Origin: Nocardioides soli
GTDB taxonomy: Bacteria; Actinomycetota; Actinomycetes; Propionibacteriales; Nocardioidaceae
Direction: 5' to 3'
Length of the DNA: 64,000 nt
Assembly: GCF_014191495.1 (NCBI RefSeq)
Contig: NZ_JACHWR010000004.1
Location: 62,001-126,000, forward strand
Part shown: one piece after another, positions 17,929-27,468 of the stretch
How the letters are laid out: each line of letters starts with the position of its first letter
Numbering within the stretch: position 1 is the first letter of the stretch
The notes under the pieces: generated by a model
What the model was told of the DNA's origin: nothing
Database searches by the model: none
The model's input: only the letters and a program-made list of their open reading frames with translations
Position numbers and translations under genes: made by a program

Positions 17929-17964
17929 GCGGGAGTTTCGTCGGCCGGCCGACGAAACTCCCGC
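17929..17964. terminator. 36-bp perfect palindrome, probable terminator
   Basis: GCGGGAGTTTCGTCGGCC is followed immediately by its exact reverse complement, only five bases beyond the stop of the beta-oxidation gene at 17970. A diverged copy lies at 16404-16462, preceded in both cases by GAAGCTTCGTC. It likely forms a strong hairpin at the transcript end and belongs to a dispersed palindrome family. Confidence 0.7.
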
Positions 17965-17969
17965 CCGGA

Positions 17970-20036
17970 TCAGTGGAACGTGCCGAGGCCCTCACGCTCG
18001 AGGAGCATCGTCAGCCCGCCGTTCCAGAAGGAGAAGCCGGCACCGGTGATCATCGCCAGGTCGAGGTCCTCGGCCGCGGCGACGACGCCCTCGTCGAGCA
18101 TCCGGCGGGCCTCGTCGGCCAGGCCGGTGAGCACCCGGGTGCGCACCTCGTCGGCGGTGAGCACCACCGGCGAGGAGGGCTGTTCCAGCAGCGCCTCGAC
18201 CTCGGGGTCGAGGCTGCCGTCGGGGCCGTAGTACGACGCCTTCCGCGCCGCGACCACGCGCTCGAGCGCGGGGGAGACGTAGAAGCGGTCGGGGAACGCG
18301 CCGTGCAGCGTCTCGTTGTTGTGCAGCGCGATGGCCGGGCCGACGAGCGAGAGCAGCACGAACGGCGGCATCGGCGCGACGCCCGCGAAGGCCCCGTCGA
18401 CGACCGGCACCGGGGTGCCCTCGTCGACGATCCGGCCGACCTCGCCCATGAACCGGCCGAGCAGTCGGTTGACGATGAACGACGGGCTGTCGTTGACCAG
18501 GATCGTGGTCTTCTTCAGCGCCTTGCCGGTGGCGAACGCCGTGGCCAGCGTCGCGTCCGACGTCTCCTCCCCGCGCACGATCTCCAGCAGCGGCATCACC
18601 GCGACCGGGTTGAAGAAGTGGAAGCCGACGACCCGCTCGGGGTGCTCGAGGTCGGCCGCCATCTCGGTGATCGAGAGCGACGAGGTGTTGGTCGCGAGGA
18701 CGCACTCCGGCGACACGGCCTTCTCGACGTCCGCGAACACCGACTTCTTGACCGACATCTCCTCGAAGACGGCCTCGATCACGAAGTCAGCGTCGTGGAA
18801 GGTCTCCTTGTCAACGGCACCGGTGACGAGCGCGCCGAGGCGGTTCGCCCTGTCGTTGCTGATGCGGCCCCTGGCGAGCAGCTTGTCGATCTCGGCGTGC
18901 ACGTAGGCCACGCCCTTGTCGACCCGCTCCTGGTCGAGGTCGGTCAGCACCACCGGCACCTCGAGCCGACGCACGAACAGCAGCGCCATCTGCGAAGCCA
19001 TCAGGCCGGCGCCGACGATGCCGACCTTGGTGACCGGGCGGGCGAGCGAGCGGTCCGGCGCACCGGCCGGGCGCTTGGCCCGCTTCTGCACCAGGTCGAA
19101 CGCGTAGAGCGACGCGATCAGCTCCGGCGTGTGCGACATCGCCTCCAGGGCGTCGTCCTCGCGAGCGAATCCCGCGTCGCGGTCGCCGTCGCGGGCCGCG
19201 TCGATGAGCTCGACCGCCGTCAGCGCAGCGGGGCTCGCGCCACCGGTCCGCGCCTGCACAATGCCGCGGGCCCGCTCGACGGCGGCGTCCCACGCCTCGC
19301 CTCGGTCGACGGCCGGCCGCTCGACGGCGATCTCGCCGCGCAGCACGGCGCCGGCCCAGAGCAGCGACTGCTCCAGGTAGTCCGCGCCGGAGAAGACCGC
19401 GTCCGCGAGACCGAGCTCGTACGCCGCGGCGCCACGGAGCGTCTTGCCGTTGTTGAGCGGGTTCTCGAGGATCACCGTCACGGCTCGGTCGGCGCCGATC
19501 AGGTTCGGTACGAGGAACGCGCCGCCCCAGCCGGGCACCAGGCCGAGCATGACCTCGGGCAGGCCGAGCGCCGGGGCGCTGTCCATGACCGTGCGGTAGG
19601 TGCAGTGCAGCGCGACCTCGAGTCCGCCGCCCAGGGCGAGGCCGTTGACGAAGCCGAACGACGGCTTGTCGCCGTCCTGCAGCTTGCGGAAGACCGCGTG
19701 TCCGAGCCCGGCGACCACGCGCACCGCGTCGGGTCCGCCGCCGGCGATCGAGGTCAGGTCGGCGCCGGCCGCGAGGATGAACGGCTTGCCGGTGACGCCG
19801 ATTGCGACGACCTCGTCGTCGGCGAGCGCGGCGTCGATGGCGGTGTTCAGCTCGATCAGCGAGCGCGGGCCGAACGTGTTCGGCTTGGTGTGGTCCTCGC
19901 CGTTGTCGAGGGTGATCAGGCCCATCACGCCGGGCCCACCGGGGAGCGTCACCTTCCGCAGGTGGGCGCGGGTGACGCGCTCGGCGTCGGAGGAGATCTC
20001 CTGGGCGCGGGCCAGCAGGTTCGTCAGGTCGCTCAT
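17970..20036 (-). CDS. fadB: Multifunctional enoyl-CoA hydratase / 3-hydroxyacyl-CoA dehydrogenase
   Basis: A 688-aa beta-oxidation enzyme. The N-terminal crotonase domain (about 20-200) has the oxyanion segments FILAAGADLTSIAG and GLALGGGLEVALHC. The NAD-binding domain begins near 340 with KVGIVGAGLMASQMA, followed by EAVFEEMSVK and NTSSLSITEMA, and the dehydrogenase C-terminal domain has GFHFFNPVAVMPLLEIV with the catalytic His. It hydrates 2-enoyl-CoA and oxidises 3-hydroxyacyl-CoA. Start ATG 20036 overlaps the thiolase stop (TGATG), so the two subunits are translationally coupled, as in a fatty-acid oxidation complex. Confidence 0.94.
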   Translation of the reverse strand: MSDLTNLLARAQEISSDAERVTRAHLRKVTLPGGPGVMGLITLDNGEDHTKPNTFGPRSLIELNTAIDAALADDEVVAIGVTGKPFILAAGADLTSIAGGGPDAVRVVAGLGHAVFRKLQDGDKPSFGFVNGLALGGGLEVALHCTYRTVMDSAPALGLPEVMLGLVPGWGGAFLVPNLIGADRAVTVILENPLNNGKTLRGAAAYELGLADAVFSGADYLEQSLLWAGAVLRGEIAVERPAVDRGEAWDAAVERARGIVQARTGGASPAALTAVELIDAARDGDRDAGFAREDDALEAMSHTPELIASLYAFDLVQKRAKRPAGAPDRSLARPVTKVGIVGAGLMASQMALLFVRRLEVPVVLTDLDQERVDKGVAYVHAEIDKLLARGRISNDRANRLGALVTGAVDKETFHDADFVIEAVFEEMSVKKSVFADVEKAVSPECVLATNTSSLSITEMAADLEHPERVVGFHFFNPVAVMPLLEIVRGEETSDATLATAFATGKALKKTTILVNDSPSFIVNRLLGRFMGEVGRIVDEGTPVPVVDGAFAGVAPMPPFVLLSLVGPAIALHNNETLHGAFPDRFYVSPALERVVAARKASYYGPDGSLDPEVEALLEQPSSPVVLTADEVRTRVLTGLADEARRMLDEGVVAAAEDLDLAMITGAGFSFWNGGLTMLLEREGLGTFH

Positions 20037-21238
20037 CAGGCGTCCGCCTTCCAGTTCGGGTTCTCCCAGATCACCGTGCCGCCCATGCCGATGCCGATGC
20101 ACATGGTGGTCAGGCCGTAGCGCACCTCGGGGTGCTCCTCGAACGCCTTCGCCAGCTGGGTCATCAGGCGCACGCCCGACGAGGCGAGCGGGTGGCCCAT
20201 CGCGATCGCACCGCCGTACGGGTTCACCCGAGGGTCGTCGTCGGCGATGCCGAAGTGCTCCAGGAAGGCCAGCACCTGCACGGCGAACGCCTCGTTGACC
20301 TCGAACGCGCCGATCTCGTCGATCGTCAGGCCCGCTTGCTTGAGTGCCTTCTCGGTCGCCGGGATCGGGCCAGCGCCCATCACCTCCGGCTCGACGCCGA
20401 CGAAGGCGTAGGAGACCAGGCGCATCTTCACGGGCAGGCCGAGCTCGCGCGCGGTCTCCTCGTCGGCGAGCAGCGCCGCGGTGGCGCCGTCGTTGATGCC
20501 GGCCGCGTTGCCCGCGGTCACCTTGCCGTGCGGGCGGAACGGCGTCTTCAGCGCGGCCAGCGACTCGACGGTGGTGTCCGGTCGCATCGGCTCGTCGGTG
20601 GTGGCCAGGCCCCAGCCCTGCTCGACCGACCGGGTCGCGACCGGCACCAGGTCGGGCTGGAGCTTCCCGGCGTCGTACGCCGCGGCGGTCCGCTGCTGCG
20701 AGCGCACGGCGTAGGCGTCGACGCGCTCCTTGGTGATCGTGGGGTAGCGGTCGTGCAGGTTCTCGGCGGTCTTGCCCATCACCAGCGCGTCGGGGTCGAC
20801 GAGCCGCTCGGAGAGGATCCGCGGGTTGGGATCGACGCCCTCGCCCATCGGGTGCCGGCCCATGTGCTCGACGCCGCCGGCGATCGCGACGTCGTAGGCG
20901 CCGAACGCGATGCCGGACGCCGTGGTCGTGACCGCGGTCATGGCGCCCGCGCACATCCGGTCGATCGCGTAGCCGGGCACGCTCTGCGGCAGCCCCGCGA
21001 GGAGGGCGGCGGTGCGGCCGATGGTCAGGCCCTGGTCGCCGATCTGGGTGGTCGCGGCGACGGCCACCTCGTCGACGCGCTCGGGCGGCAGTTCGGGGTT
21101 GCGGCGCAGGAGCTCGCGGATGCACTTGATCACGAGGTCGTCGGCGCGGGTCTCGGCGTACTGGCCCTTGGCCTTGCCGAACGGGGTGCGCACGCCGTCG
21201 ACGAAGACGACCTCTCGCAGCTGTCGGGCACTACCCAT
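20036..21238 (-). CDS. fadA: Acetyl-CoA C-acyltransferase (thiolase)
   Basis: A 400-aa thiolase that cleaves 3-ketoacyl-CoA, the last step of beta-oxidation. The active-site Cys lies in IDRMCAGAMTAV near residue 90, and the C-terminal motifs NEAFAVQV, GGAIAMGHPLASSG and CIGIGMGGTV supply the catalytic His and second Cys. ATG 21238 (MGSARQLREVVFVDG) follows GAGGAG; the longer frame to 21337 is unsupported. It is the first gene of a two-gene operon with the multifunctional enzyme. A CGGGGGTAACC-containing leader at 21270-21300 may hold the promoter. Confidence 0.95.
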   Translation of the reverse strand: MGSARQLREVVFVDGVRTPFGKAKGQYAETRADDLVIKCIRELLRRNPELPPERVDEVAVAATTQIGDQGLTIGRTAALLAGLPQSVPGYAIDRMCAGAMTAVTTTASGIAFGAYDVAIAGGVEHMGRHPMGEGVDPNPRILSERLVDPDALVMGKTAENLHDRYPTITKERVDAYAVRSQQRTAAAYDAGKLQPDLVPVATRSVEQGWGLATTDEPMRPDTTVESLAALKTPFRPHGKVTAGNAAGINDGATAALLADEETARELGLPVKMRLVSYAFVGVEPEVMGAGPIPATEKALKQAGLTIDEIGAFEVNEAFAVQVLAFLEHFGIADDDPRVNPYGGAIAMGHPLASSGVRLMTQLAKAFEEHPEVRYGLTTMCIGIGMGGTVIWENPNWKADA

Positions 21239-21397
21239 CTCGGGGTCTCCTCGGGGGTCGGCGGGAACGGTTGACCCAAGGTTACCCCCGGGTAACAAGG
21301 TTGCCGAGTCGGCCCCCGGACCCGCGCGTGACACCAAAATTGGGTACGGCGGCGCCCACGGTCACCGTCGGGCGTCCGCCGGCGAACACTGGGGCCC

Positions 21398-22621
21398 ATG
21401 GTCGGAGGCGCACGGCGCGATGGGGTCCGGCGCTGGCTCGGGGCGATGCTGGTCGTGTCGGTCGGTGCGACGACGATGGTCGGGACGGCGGGTCCGGCCT
21501 CCGCCGGCATCTCGCCCTACCACCGGTTCGCCGGGACGGTCGCCGGCGACGGGAGCATCACCGACGGCGGGGCGAGCTGCTCCTCCACGGGTGCACCCCG
21601 GGAGGTCTCGTTCGTGGTCTCCGGGGTGCCGACGGGCACGGCGCTCACCGGCGTCCGGATCAGTGGCCTGCTGGTCTCCCACCCGCAGGTCAGCGACCTC
21701 ACCGCCACCCTGGTCGCGCCCGACGGCACCGACCACGTCCTCTTCGCCCGCACCGGGGTCGGTGCCGATGATCCGGACGGCTACGACGCGGCGCTCGTGG
21801 GTCCGTACACGTTCAGCGACGACCACAGCACCGAGTGGTGGACGTGGGCGTCCGGCGCCGAGGTGCCCGCCGGTCGGTACTTCTCGACCGCGCCGGGCAC
21901 GCCGGGCGGGAGCGGTCCGGTCCGCACCGGGATCACCGCCGCCTTCGCCGGCCTCACCGACGCGAACGGCATCTGGAGGCTGCGCTTCGTCGACCACTGC
22001 CAAGGCCCGCCGGGGCCGCAGGGAGCGGTCCACGCCGCGACGCTCGAGCTCAAGACCGCGGTCGACGAGATGAGCAGCTGCATCGCCGAGGGGATGCGGA
22101 CGGCCTCGGCGCAGGCCTCCCTGGTCGCCGCGGAGACGGCGCTCGACTCCGCCCGGGCCACGTTGACGGCCGCCGCCGCCCAGCTCGGCGCCGCCGACGC
22201 CGCCCGGACGTCGACGGCCGCCGATGCGGCGACCGCCATGGCCGCTGCGGCGAAGACGGCGGCCGCCGCCCAGGCCGCCGGGCACGCCGTGACGAAGGCG
22301 ACCAAGGCGCTGAAGCAGGCGCGGAAGAAGGCGAAGAAGTCGGGCAAGCCCCAGGCGATCGCGAAGGTGCGGAAGGCGAAGAAGGCGCTGTCGGCCAATC
22401 GGGCGAGCAGGCGGACGGCGACCACCGCCGCCGGGTCCGCGGCGACCGCGAGCGCGAGTGCCGGTGCGGTCGCCGCCACTGCCGCCGGTGCGGCGACGCA
22501 GGCCGCTGCCGCTCGATCCACCGCGGACGCGGCGTACGACCTGGCCAGGGCCGGTTGGCAGAGCGCGCGCGACCGGCTCGAGCAGACGCGCGAGGCGGAG
22601 GCCTTCTGTCTGGACTCGTGA
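21398..22621 (+). CDS. Secreted protein with P-domain-like N-terminus and Ala-rich coiled coil
   Basis: A 407-aa exported protein. The signal peptide covers roughly residues 14-36 (LGAMLVVSVGATTMVGTAG). Residues 40-210 resemble proprotein-convertase P domains, with SDLTATLVAPDGTDHVLFAR and GIWRLRFVDHCQGPPG. From about 220 onward the sequence is an Ala/Lys/Thr-rich helical region likely to form a coiled coil, ending in EAEAFCLDS. P domains usually accompany proteases or surface structures, but no protease domain is present. It may bind the cell surface. No regulatory neighbour is evident. Confidence 0.75.
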   Translation: MVGGARRDGVRRWLGAMLVVSVGATTMVGTAGPASAGISPYHRFAGTVAGDGSITDGGASCSSTGAPREVSFVVSGVPTGTALTGVRISGLLVSHPQVSDLTATLVAPDGTDHVLFARTGVGADDPDGYDAALVGPYTFSDDHSTEWWTWASGAEVPAGRYFSTAPGTPGGSGPVRTGITAAFAGLTDANGIWRLRFVDHCQGPPGPQGAVHAATLELKTAVDEMSSCIAEGMRTASAQASLVAAETALDSARATLTAAAAQLGAADAARTSTAADAATAMAAAAKTAAAAQAAGHAVTKATKALKQARKKAKKSGKPQAIAKVRKAKKALSANRASRRTATTAAGSAATASASAGAVAATAAGAATQAAAARSTADAAYDLARAGWQSARDRLEQTREAEAFCLDS

Positions 22622-22715
22622 GCCGGGACTCCCCACCCGGGCGGAATGCGCCGCGCGACCACTACGGTTGTGCCCAGGGCGGCCGGGGTGGTCGCCCGCG
22701 ACCGGAGGAGGGTGC

Positions 22716-23690
22716 GTGGCGGAGCGGGAGCGGCTGGTGCACATCGTCGACGACGTGCCCGAGCTCGAGGGCACGTCCACGCTCACGATGGTGCTGGCGC
22801 TCGACGGGTTCCTCGACGCGGGCAACGCGGCGGAGCGCGCGGTCCAGCACCTCGTCGACATGTCCGAGGGGCCCGTGGTGGCGACGTTCGACGTCGACCA
22901 GCTCCACGACTACCGCGCCCGGCGGCCGCCGATGTCCTTCGTGCGCGACCACTACGAGGCGTACGACGCGCCGCGACTCGTGGTCCGGCTGCTGCGCGAC
23001 GCGGGCGGTACGCCGTACCTGCTGCTGCACGGCCCGGAGCCCGACAACCGCTGGGAGGCGTTCTGCCGCGCGGTGCGCGAGGTGGTCGAGCGGCTCGGCG
23101 TCACCCGCGTCGTCGGCATCGGGTCGGTGCCGATGGCGGTGCCGCACACCCGGCCGATCGCGCTGACCCCGCACGCGAACGACCCGTCCCTGCTCACCGC
23201 CGAGAGTCCGTGGCGCGGAGAGCTGCGGATCCCGAGCAGCGTCCAGGCGCTGCTGGAGATCCGCCTGGGGGAGTGGGGCCACGCCGCGATGGGCTTCGTC
23301 GCCCACGTGCCGCACTACCTCGCGCAGCTGGACTACCCGCTGGCCTCCGCGGCGCTGCTCGAACAGGTCGAGATCGCCGGCCGGCTCACGATCGACCTGT
23401 CCGGTCTGCACGCCGAGGCGGCGGACAAGGAGGCCGAGATCGCGGCCTACCTCGAGGCCAACCAGGAGGTCGCCGAGGTGGTCGCGGCGCTGGAGCGGCA
23501 GTACGACGCGTTCGAGCGCGCCGAGGAGAGCGGCACCAGCCTGCTCGCGGCCGATCAGCCGCTGCCGACGGGTGAGGAGATCGGCGCGCAGTTCGAGCAG
23601 TTCCTGGCCGGCCTCGACGGCCCCGACGGCCTCGAGGGCCGCGACGGCCCTGACGACGCCGACGACGCCGCCGGGCAGGAGCGCGACTGA
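22716..23690 (+). CDS. PAC2-family protein
   Basis: A 324-aa cytoplasmic protein. The N-terminal part (MVLALDGFLDAGNAAERAVQHL, quoted in part) and the segment RVVGIGSVPMAVPHTRP match the PAC2 / proteasome-assembly-chaperone-2-like family common in actinobacteria, where it has been linked to proteasome-related functions. The C-terminus is acidic with GPDG/DGPDD repeats and is probably disordered. GTG 22716 follows GGAGGAG. Its stop overlaps the start of a TesB gene, making a three-gene operon with two thioesterases. The biochemical role is not established. Confidence 0.85.
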   Translation: MAERERLVHIVDDVPELEGTSTLTMVLALDGFLDAGNAAERAVQHLVDMSEGPVVATFDVDQLHDYRARRPPMSFVRDHYEAYDAPRLVVRLLRDAGGTPYLLLHGPEPDNRWEAFCRAVREVVERLGVTRVVGIGSVPMAVPHTRPIALTPHANDPSLLTAESPWRGELRIPSSVQALLEIRLGEWGHAAMGFVAHVPHYLAQLDYPLASAALLEQVEIAGRLTIDLSGLHAEAADKEAEIAAYLEANQEVAEVVAALERQYDAFERAEESGTSLLAADQPLPTGEEIGAQFEQFLAGLDGPDGLEGRDGPDDADDAAGQERD

Positions 23691-24541
23691 TGCCCCGCGA
23701 CGCCGCCGAGCTCGTGGAGCTGCTCGATCTGGAGACGATCGACGACGACCTGTTCCGGGGCGCGCAGATGCCGACCTCCAGGTCGATGGTCTTCGGCGGG
23801 CAGGTGGCCGCGCAGTCCCTGGTCGCCGCCTCGCGCACGGTGGCCGACCCCTACACCGCACACTCGCTGCACTCCTACTTCCTGCAGCCCGGCGACCCGA
23901 CGGTGCCGACGATCTACGACGTCGAGAACCTGCGCGACGGGCGCTCCTTCGCGACCCGCCGGGTGATCGCCCAGCAGCACGGCCGGCCGATCTACGCCCA
24001 GACCGTGAACTTCCACCTCGCCGAGCCCGGCCTCGAGCACGCGGAGCCGATGCCCGACGTACCCGGCCCCGACGACGCGTCGGTGCGCCCGATCAGCCGT
24101 CGGCTCCAGGAGGAGTTGCACGCCGACCAGTGGAACGTCGCCGAGATCCGGATCGTCGACACCTCGGCCGGCGCACCCGGCGACGCCCGCCATCCGGCGC
24201 GGCAGCGGGTCTGGATGCGGGTCGCGACGCCGCTGCCCGACGACCAGTTCTGGCACCGCGCCGCGTTCACCTACCTCTCGGACATGACGCTGGTCGGAGC
24301 GGCGATGGTCCCGCACGGCATCAGCCTCGGCCGGGGCGACGCGTTCGCCGCGTCGCTCGACCACGCGGTGTGGTTCCACCGGCCGTTCCGGGCCGACGAG
24401 TGGTGGCTCTACGACCAGGTCTCGCCCTCGGCGTCGTCGGGCCGCGGGCTGGTCCTGGCGCGGGTCTTCACCCAGGCCGGCGCGCTGGTCGCCTCGGTCG
24501 CGCAGGAGACCGTGCTCCGGCCACGTCAGGACAGGTCATGA
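23690..24541 (+). CDS. tesB: Acyl-CoA thioesterase II (TesB-like), copy 1
   Basis: A 283-aa double-hotdog thioesterase that hydrolyses acyl-CoA to free fatty acid and CoA. It has the TesB hallmarks FRGAQMPTSRSMVFGGQVAAQ, quoted in part, HSLHSYFLQPGDP, RDGRSFATRRVIAQQ and SLDHAVWFHRPFRADEWWLY. The last motif holds the catalytic Asp. The start overlaps the PAC2 stop and the end overlaps the next gene, which is a paralogue. Length is normal. Confidence 0.93.
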   Translation: MPRDAAELVELLDLETIDDDLFRGAQMPTSRSMVFGGQVAAQSLVAASRTVADPYTAHSLHSYFLQPGDPTVPTIYDVENLRDGRSFATRRVIAQQHGRPIYAQTVNFHLAEPGLEHAEPMPDVPGPDDASVRPISRRLQEELHADQWNVAEIRIVDTSAGAPGDARHPARQRVWMRVATPLPDDQFWHRAAFTYLSDMTLVGAAMVPHGISLGRGDAFAASLDHAVWFHRPFRADEWWLYDQVSPSASSGRGLVLARVFTQAGALVASVAQETVLRPRQDRS

Positions 24542-25431
24542 ACCCCACCGAGGAGCTGGTCGACCTGCTCGACCTCGAGCAGCTCGACGTCGACCTCTTC
24601 CGCGGCAAGCAGCCCGAGTCGGAGCGCGCCCGCGTCTACGGCGGCCAGGTCGCCGCCCAGGCCCTGATCGCGGCGATCCGTACCGTGCCGGAGGAGTACG
24701 TCGTGCACTCGCTGCACTCCTACTTCCTCCTCGGCGGCGACTACTCCGTGCCGATCGTCTACGACGTCGAGCGCCCCCGCGACGGCCGCTCGTTCGTGAC
24801 CCGCCGGGTGGTGGCCCGCCAGCACGGCCGGCCGATCTACTACCAGTCGCTGAACTTCCAGCGTCCGGAGGACGGCTACGAGCACCAGGACGCGATGCCC
24901 GAGGTCGGCGCCCCGGAGACCGGCTTCGACCTGGTCGAGGTGATGCGCCGCGGCGGCAACGACGAGGCCGAGGCGCTCAGCAAGGAGTGGGGCGCCCTCG
25001 ATGTGCGCTGGCTCGGCAACACCCGGTTCGGGCTCGAGCCCGAGGACGGCCACGTGTCGCAGGCCCGGATGTGGGTGCGGCTGCGGGAGAGTCTGCCGGA
25101 CGATCCGGCGATCCACGCCGCCGCCTTCACCTACGCCAGCGACGTGAGCCTGCTCGGCTCCACGCTGTCGGCACACGACCTGAACCCGTCGCGCACCCAG
25201 ATGGCCTCCCTCGACCACACGCTGTGGTTCCACCGGCCGTTCCGGGCCGACCAGTGGTGGCTCTACGACCAGTGGTCGCCGTCCGCGCAGGGCGGCCGGG
25301 GCCTGGCCTTCGGGCGGATCTTCACCGCCGACGGCGTGCTGGTCGCCACCGCCGCCCAGGAAGGGCTGATCCGGCCGCGGCGCCCCGGCTCCGAGGGTCC
25401 GGGCGCCCAGGAGCCCGTCGGCCGGCCCTGA
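24538..25431 (+). CDS. tesB: Acyl-CoA thioesterase II (TesB-like), copy 2
   Basis: A 297-aa paralogue of the preceding gene, overlapping it by four bases (ATGA). Shared motifs include LVDLLDLEQLDVDLFRGKQ, VYGGQVAAQALIAA, HSLHSYFLLGGDY and SLDHTLWFHRPFRADQWWLY. The central region and C-terminal tail differ from copy 1, so the duplication is old and the substrate range may differ. With beta-oxidation genes at 17970-21238 nearby, it probably acts in acyl-CoA turnover. Confidence 0.93.
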   Translation: MNPTEELVDLLDLEQLDVDLFRGKQPESERARVYGGQVAAQALIAAIRTVPEEYVVHSLHSYFLLGGDYSVPIVYDVERPRDGRSFVTRRVVARQHGRPIYYQSLNFQRPEDGYEHQDAMPEVGAPETGFDLVEVMRRGGNDEAEALSKEWGALDVRWLGNTRFGLEPEDGHVSQARMWVRLRESLPDDPAIHAAAFTYASDVSLLGSTLSAHDLNPSRTQMASLDHTLWFHRPFRADQWWLYDQWSPSAQGGRGLAFGRIFTADGVLVATAAQEGLIRPRRPGSEGPGAQEPVGRP

Positions 25432-25484
25432 GCTCCATCCGGTGGACCCGAGTGGGTGTCCCCGGTGCGGTCTACCGTCGGGGC

Positions 25485-26606
25485 ATGGCCGATCCGCTCC
25501 AGCTCACCCGCGCCGATGCTCGGCGGATCGCGGTCCGCGCCCAGCTGCTGACGGCCGATCGGCCGCGCGACCTGCTCGAGGTCATCCGTCACCTCACCGT
25601 CGTGCAGGCGGAGCCGACCGCCGCGATCGCGCCGAGCGCCGACCTGGTGCTGTGGAGCAGGCTCGGGCCGACGTACGACGTGGCGGCGCTGCGCGACGCG
25701 CTCGACGAGCAGGCGCTGATCGAGCACCAGGGCTTCATCCGCCCGACCGGCGACATGACGCTGCTCCGCGCCGAGATGGCGGCGTGGCCGGGCACCGGGC
25801 CGCTCAAGGAGTGGCAGGTCGCCCGCGCAGAGTGGGTCGACGCCAACGCCGGCTGCCACCGCGACCTGCTCGACCGGCTGCGCCGCGACGGGCCGCTGCC
25901 GACCAGCGAGCTGCCCGACAGCTGCGAGGTGCCGTGGCGCTCGTCGGGGTGGAACAACGCCCGCAACGTGCAGATGCTGCTGATGCTGATGGTGGCTCGC
26001 GGTGAGGTCGCGTGCGTGGGGCGTGATGGCCGTGAGCAGCTCTGGGACCTCGCCGAGCGGATCTATCCCGACGAGCCCTTCCCCGACGTCGAGGAGGCAC
26101 GCCGGCGGCGCGACGAGCGGCGGCTGGCCGCGCTCGGGATCGCCCGCAGCCGGGCCGCTGCGGCTCCGGGGGAGCAGCACGACGTGGGCGAGGCCGGGGT
26201 GCCGGCCGTCGTCGAGGGGGTGCGCGGCACCTGGCGGGTCGACCCGGCGCTCGCGGACGGCCAGGTCGCCCGCTCCGACGGCCGGGCCGCGCTGCTCTCG
26301 CCGTTCGACCGCCTCGTCCAGGACCGCAAGCGGCTCGCCGAGGTCTTCGAGTTCGACTACCTGCTCGAGATGTACAAGCCGGCCGCCCGGCGGAGATGGG
26401 GTTACTACGCATTGCCGGTCCTGTACGACGACCGGCTGGTCGGGAAGCTCGACGCGAGTGCCGACCGGGCGGAGGGCGCGCTGGTGGTGCGGGCCGTCCA
26501 CGAGGACGAGCCGTTCTCGGCGGCGATGACCGCCGACGTCGACGCCGAGATCGACTCGCTCGCGCAGTGGCTCGGTCTCGACGTGGTGCGGTTGACGGAG
26601 CCCTGA
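25485..26606 (+). CDS. Winged-helix DNA glycosylase-like protein (AlkZ/YcaQ family)
   Basis: A 373-aa protein of the HTH_42 / AlkZ-like family. Family members use tandem winged helices to excise alkylated or cross-linked bases. The segment VVQAEPTAAIAPSADLVLWSR corresponds to the N-terminal region with the catalytic Gln motif, here QAE rather than QxQ (quoted in part). The C-terminal half has RAALLSPFDRLVQDRKR and YYALPVLYDDRLVGKLD, both conserved in the family. ATG 25485 is preferred. The QxQ difference places it in the broader AlkX-like group, whose lesion specificity is less clear. Confidence 0.8.
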   Translation: MADPLQLTRADARRIAVRAQLLTADRPRDLLEVIRHLTVVQAEPTAAIAPSADLVLWSRLGPTYDVAALRDALDEQALIEHQGFIRPTGDMTLLRAEMAAWPGTGPLKEWQVARAEWVDANAGCHRDLLDRLRRDGPLPTSELPDSCEVPWRSSGWNNARNVQMLLMLMVARGEVACVGRDGREQLWDLAERIYPDEPFPDVEEARRRRDERRLAALGIARSRAAAAPGEQHDVGEAGVPAVVEGVRGTWRVDPALADGQVARSDGRAALLSPFDRLVQDRKRLAEVFEFDYLLEMYKPAARRRWGYYALPVLYDDRLVGKLDASADRAEGALVVRAVHEDEPFSAAMTADVDAEIDSLAQWLGLDVVRLTEP

Positions 26607-26738
26607 CCGGCGACCGAGGGCGGGTGCCGCGTGGCTGGTCTGGTCCAGGCTTGGGCCCCGCCCGGTCCTGCCGATGGGAGCCCCGGAGTCCGTGAACACC
26701 CGGCCGCCTCCACCGGGTAGGGCAGGCGGGTGGGAGAC

Positions 26739-27380
26739 ATGACGAACGCACACGAGCAGGTGCCGGCCGCGAGTCCGAGTGCCGAGGAGCGGACCCTGAC
26801 CGCGGTGCCGCTCGTGCACCGGATCGTGCGCGAGATCTCCGCCCGGGTGCCGTCATGCGTCGACCGCGACGAGCTGCTCTCGGCGGGCCTGGTGGCCGCC
26901 CTGGAGGCCGCCCGGGCCTACCGTCCCGACGCGGACGGCGACTTCCTGCGCTACGCCGACGCCGTGGTCCGCAGCGAGATCCTGGTGGTGCTGCGCGCTA
27001 TCGACCTCTCCGGACCGCGTCCCGGGCCGACGGTGGACGCCGAGAGCGCCGACGCGCGGCTGCTCGACCTGCGCGTGGCGCTGGACTCACTCGAGGAGCG
27101 GCACCGCCTCGTGCTCGACGGCTACTTCGTCGGCGAGTGCGACGCCGACGGGATCGCGGTCGAGCTGGGCCTCGCGGAGGCACAGGTGGTGCGGCTGCGG
27201 ACCGAGGCGCTGATGCTGCTGCGAGACACGCTGCGTGCCGACGCCGCGGATGCCGTCGACGCGGCGGCGCGCGGGCCCCAGGAGGCGCGGCGCGCGCCGT
27301 ACGCCGCGGTGGCCGCCCGTCGGCTGGTGCAGGCCAGCTCGATGCCCGACGGCAACGGGCTGCCGCGCGGCGCCGCCTGA
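26739..27380 (+). CDS. RNA polymerase sigma-70 family factor (group 3-like)
   Basis: A 213-aa protein. Region 2 is seen in VHRIVREISARV, RDELLSAGLVAALEAARAY and FLRYADAVVRSEILVVLRA, and region 4 in LDSLEERHRLVLDGYF and DGIAVELGLAEAQVVRLR. The layout resembles FliA/SigF-type factors with a weak region 3. No flagellar genes or anti-sigma gene are adjacent. The C-terminal 45 residues are Ala/Arg-rich. ATG 26739 follows GTGGGAG; a GTG at 26730 is an alternative start. Confidence 0.8.
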   Translation: MTNAHEQVPAASPSAEERTLTAVPLVHRIVREISARVPSCVDRDELLSAGLVAALEAARAYRPDADGDFLRYADAVVRSEILVVLRAIDLSGPRPGPTVDAESADARLLDLRVALDSLEERHRLVLDGYFVGECDADGIAVELGLAEAQVVRLRTEALMLLRDTLRADAADAVDAAARGPQEARRAPYAAVAARRLVQASSMPDGNGLPRGAA

Positions 27381-27396
27381 GCCCCGCGCGGGGATC

Positions 27397-27457
27397 GTCG
27401 AGACCCGTCAGATGGTCGCTTTGCGCGCCTTCCGACGACCACTTCACGGGTCTCGAC
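27397..27457. repeat. Inverted repeat between convergent genes
   Basis: GTCGAGACCCGT (27397-27408) is exactly inverted at 27446-27457. It lies between the sigma factor and the convergent TetR gene and probably serves as a bidirectional terminator. The GTCGAGACC edge is reminiscent of the TTTCGAG palindrome family elsewhere in the window. Confidence 0.65.
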
Positions 27458-27468
27458 GACCCTGGGCA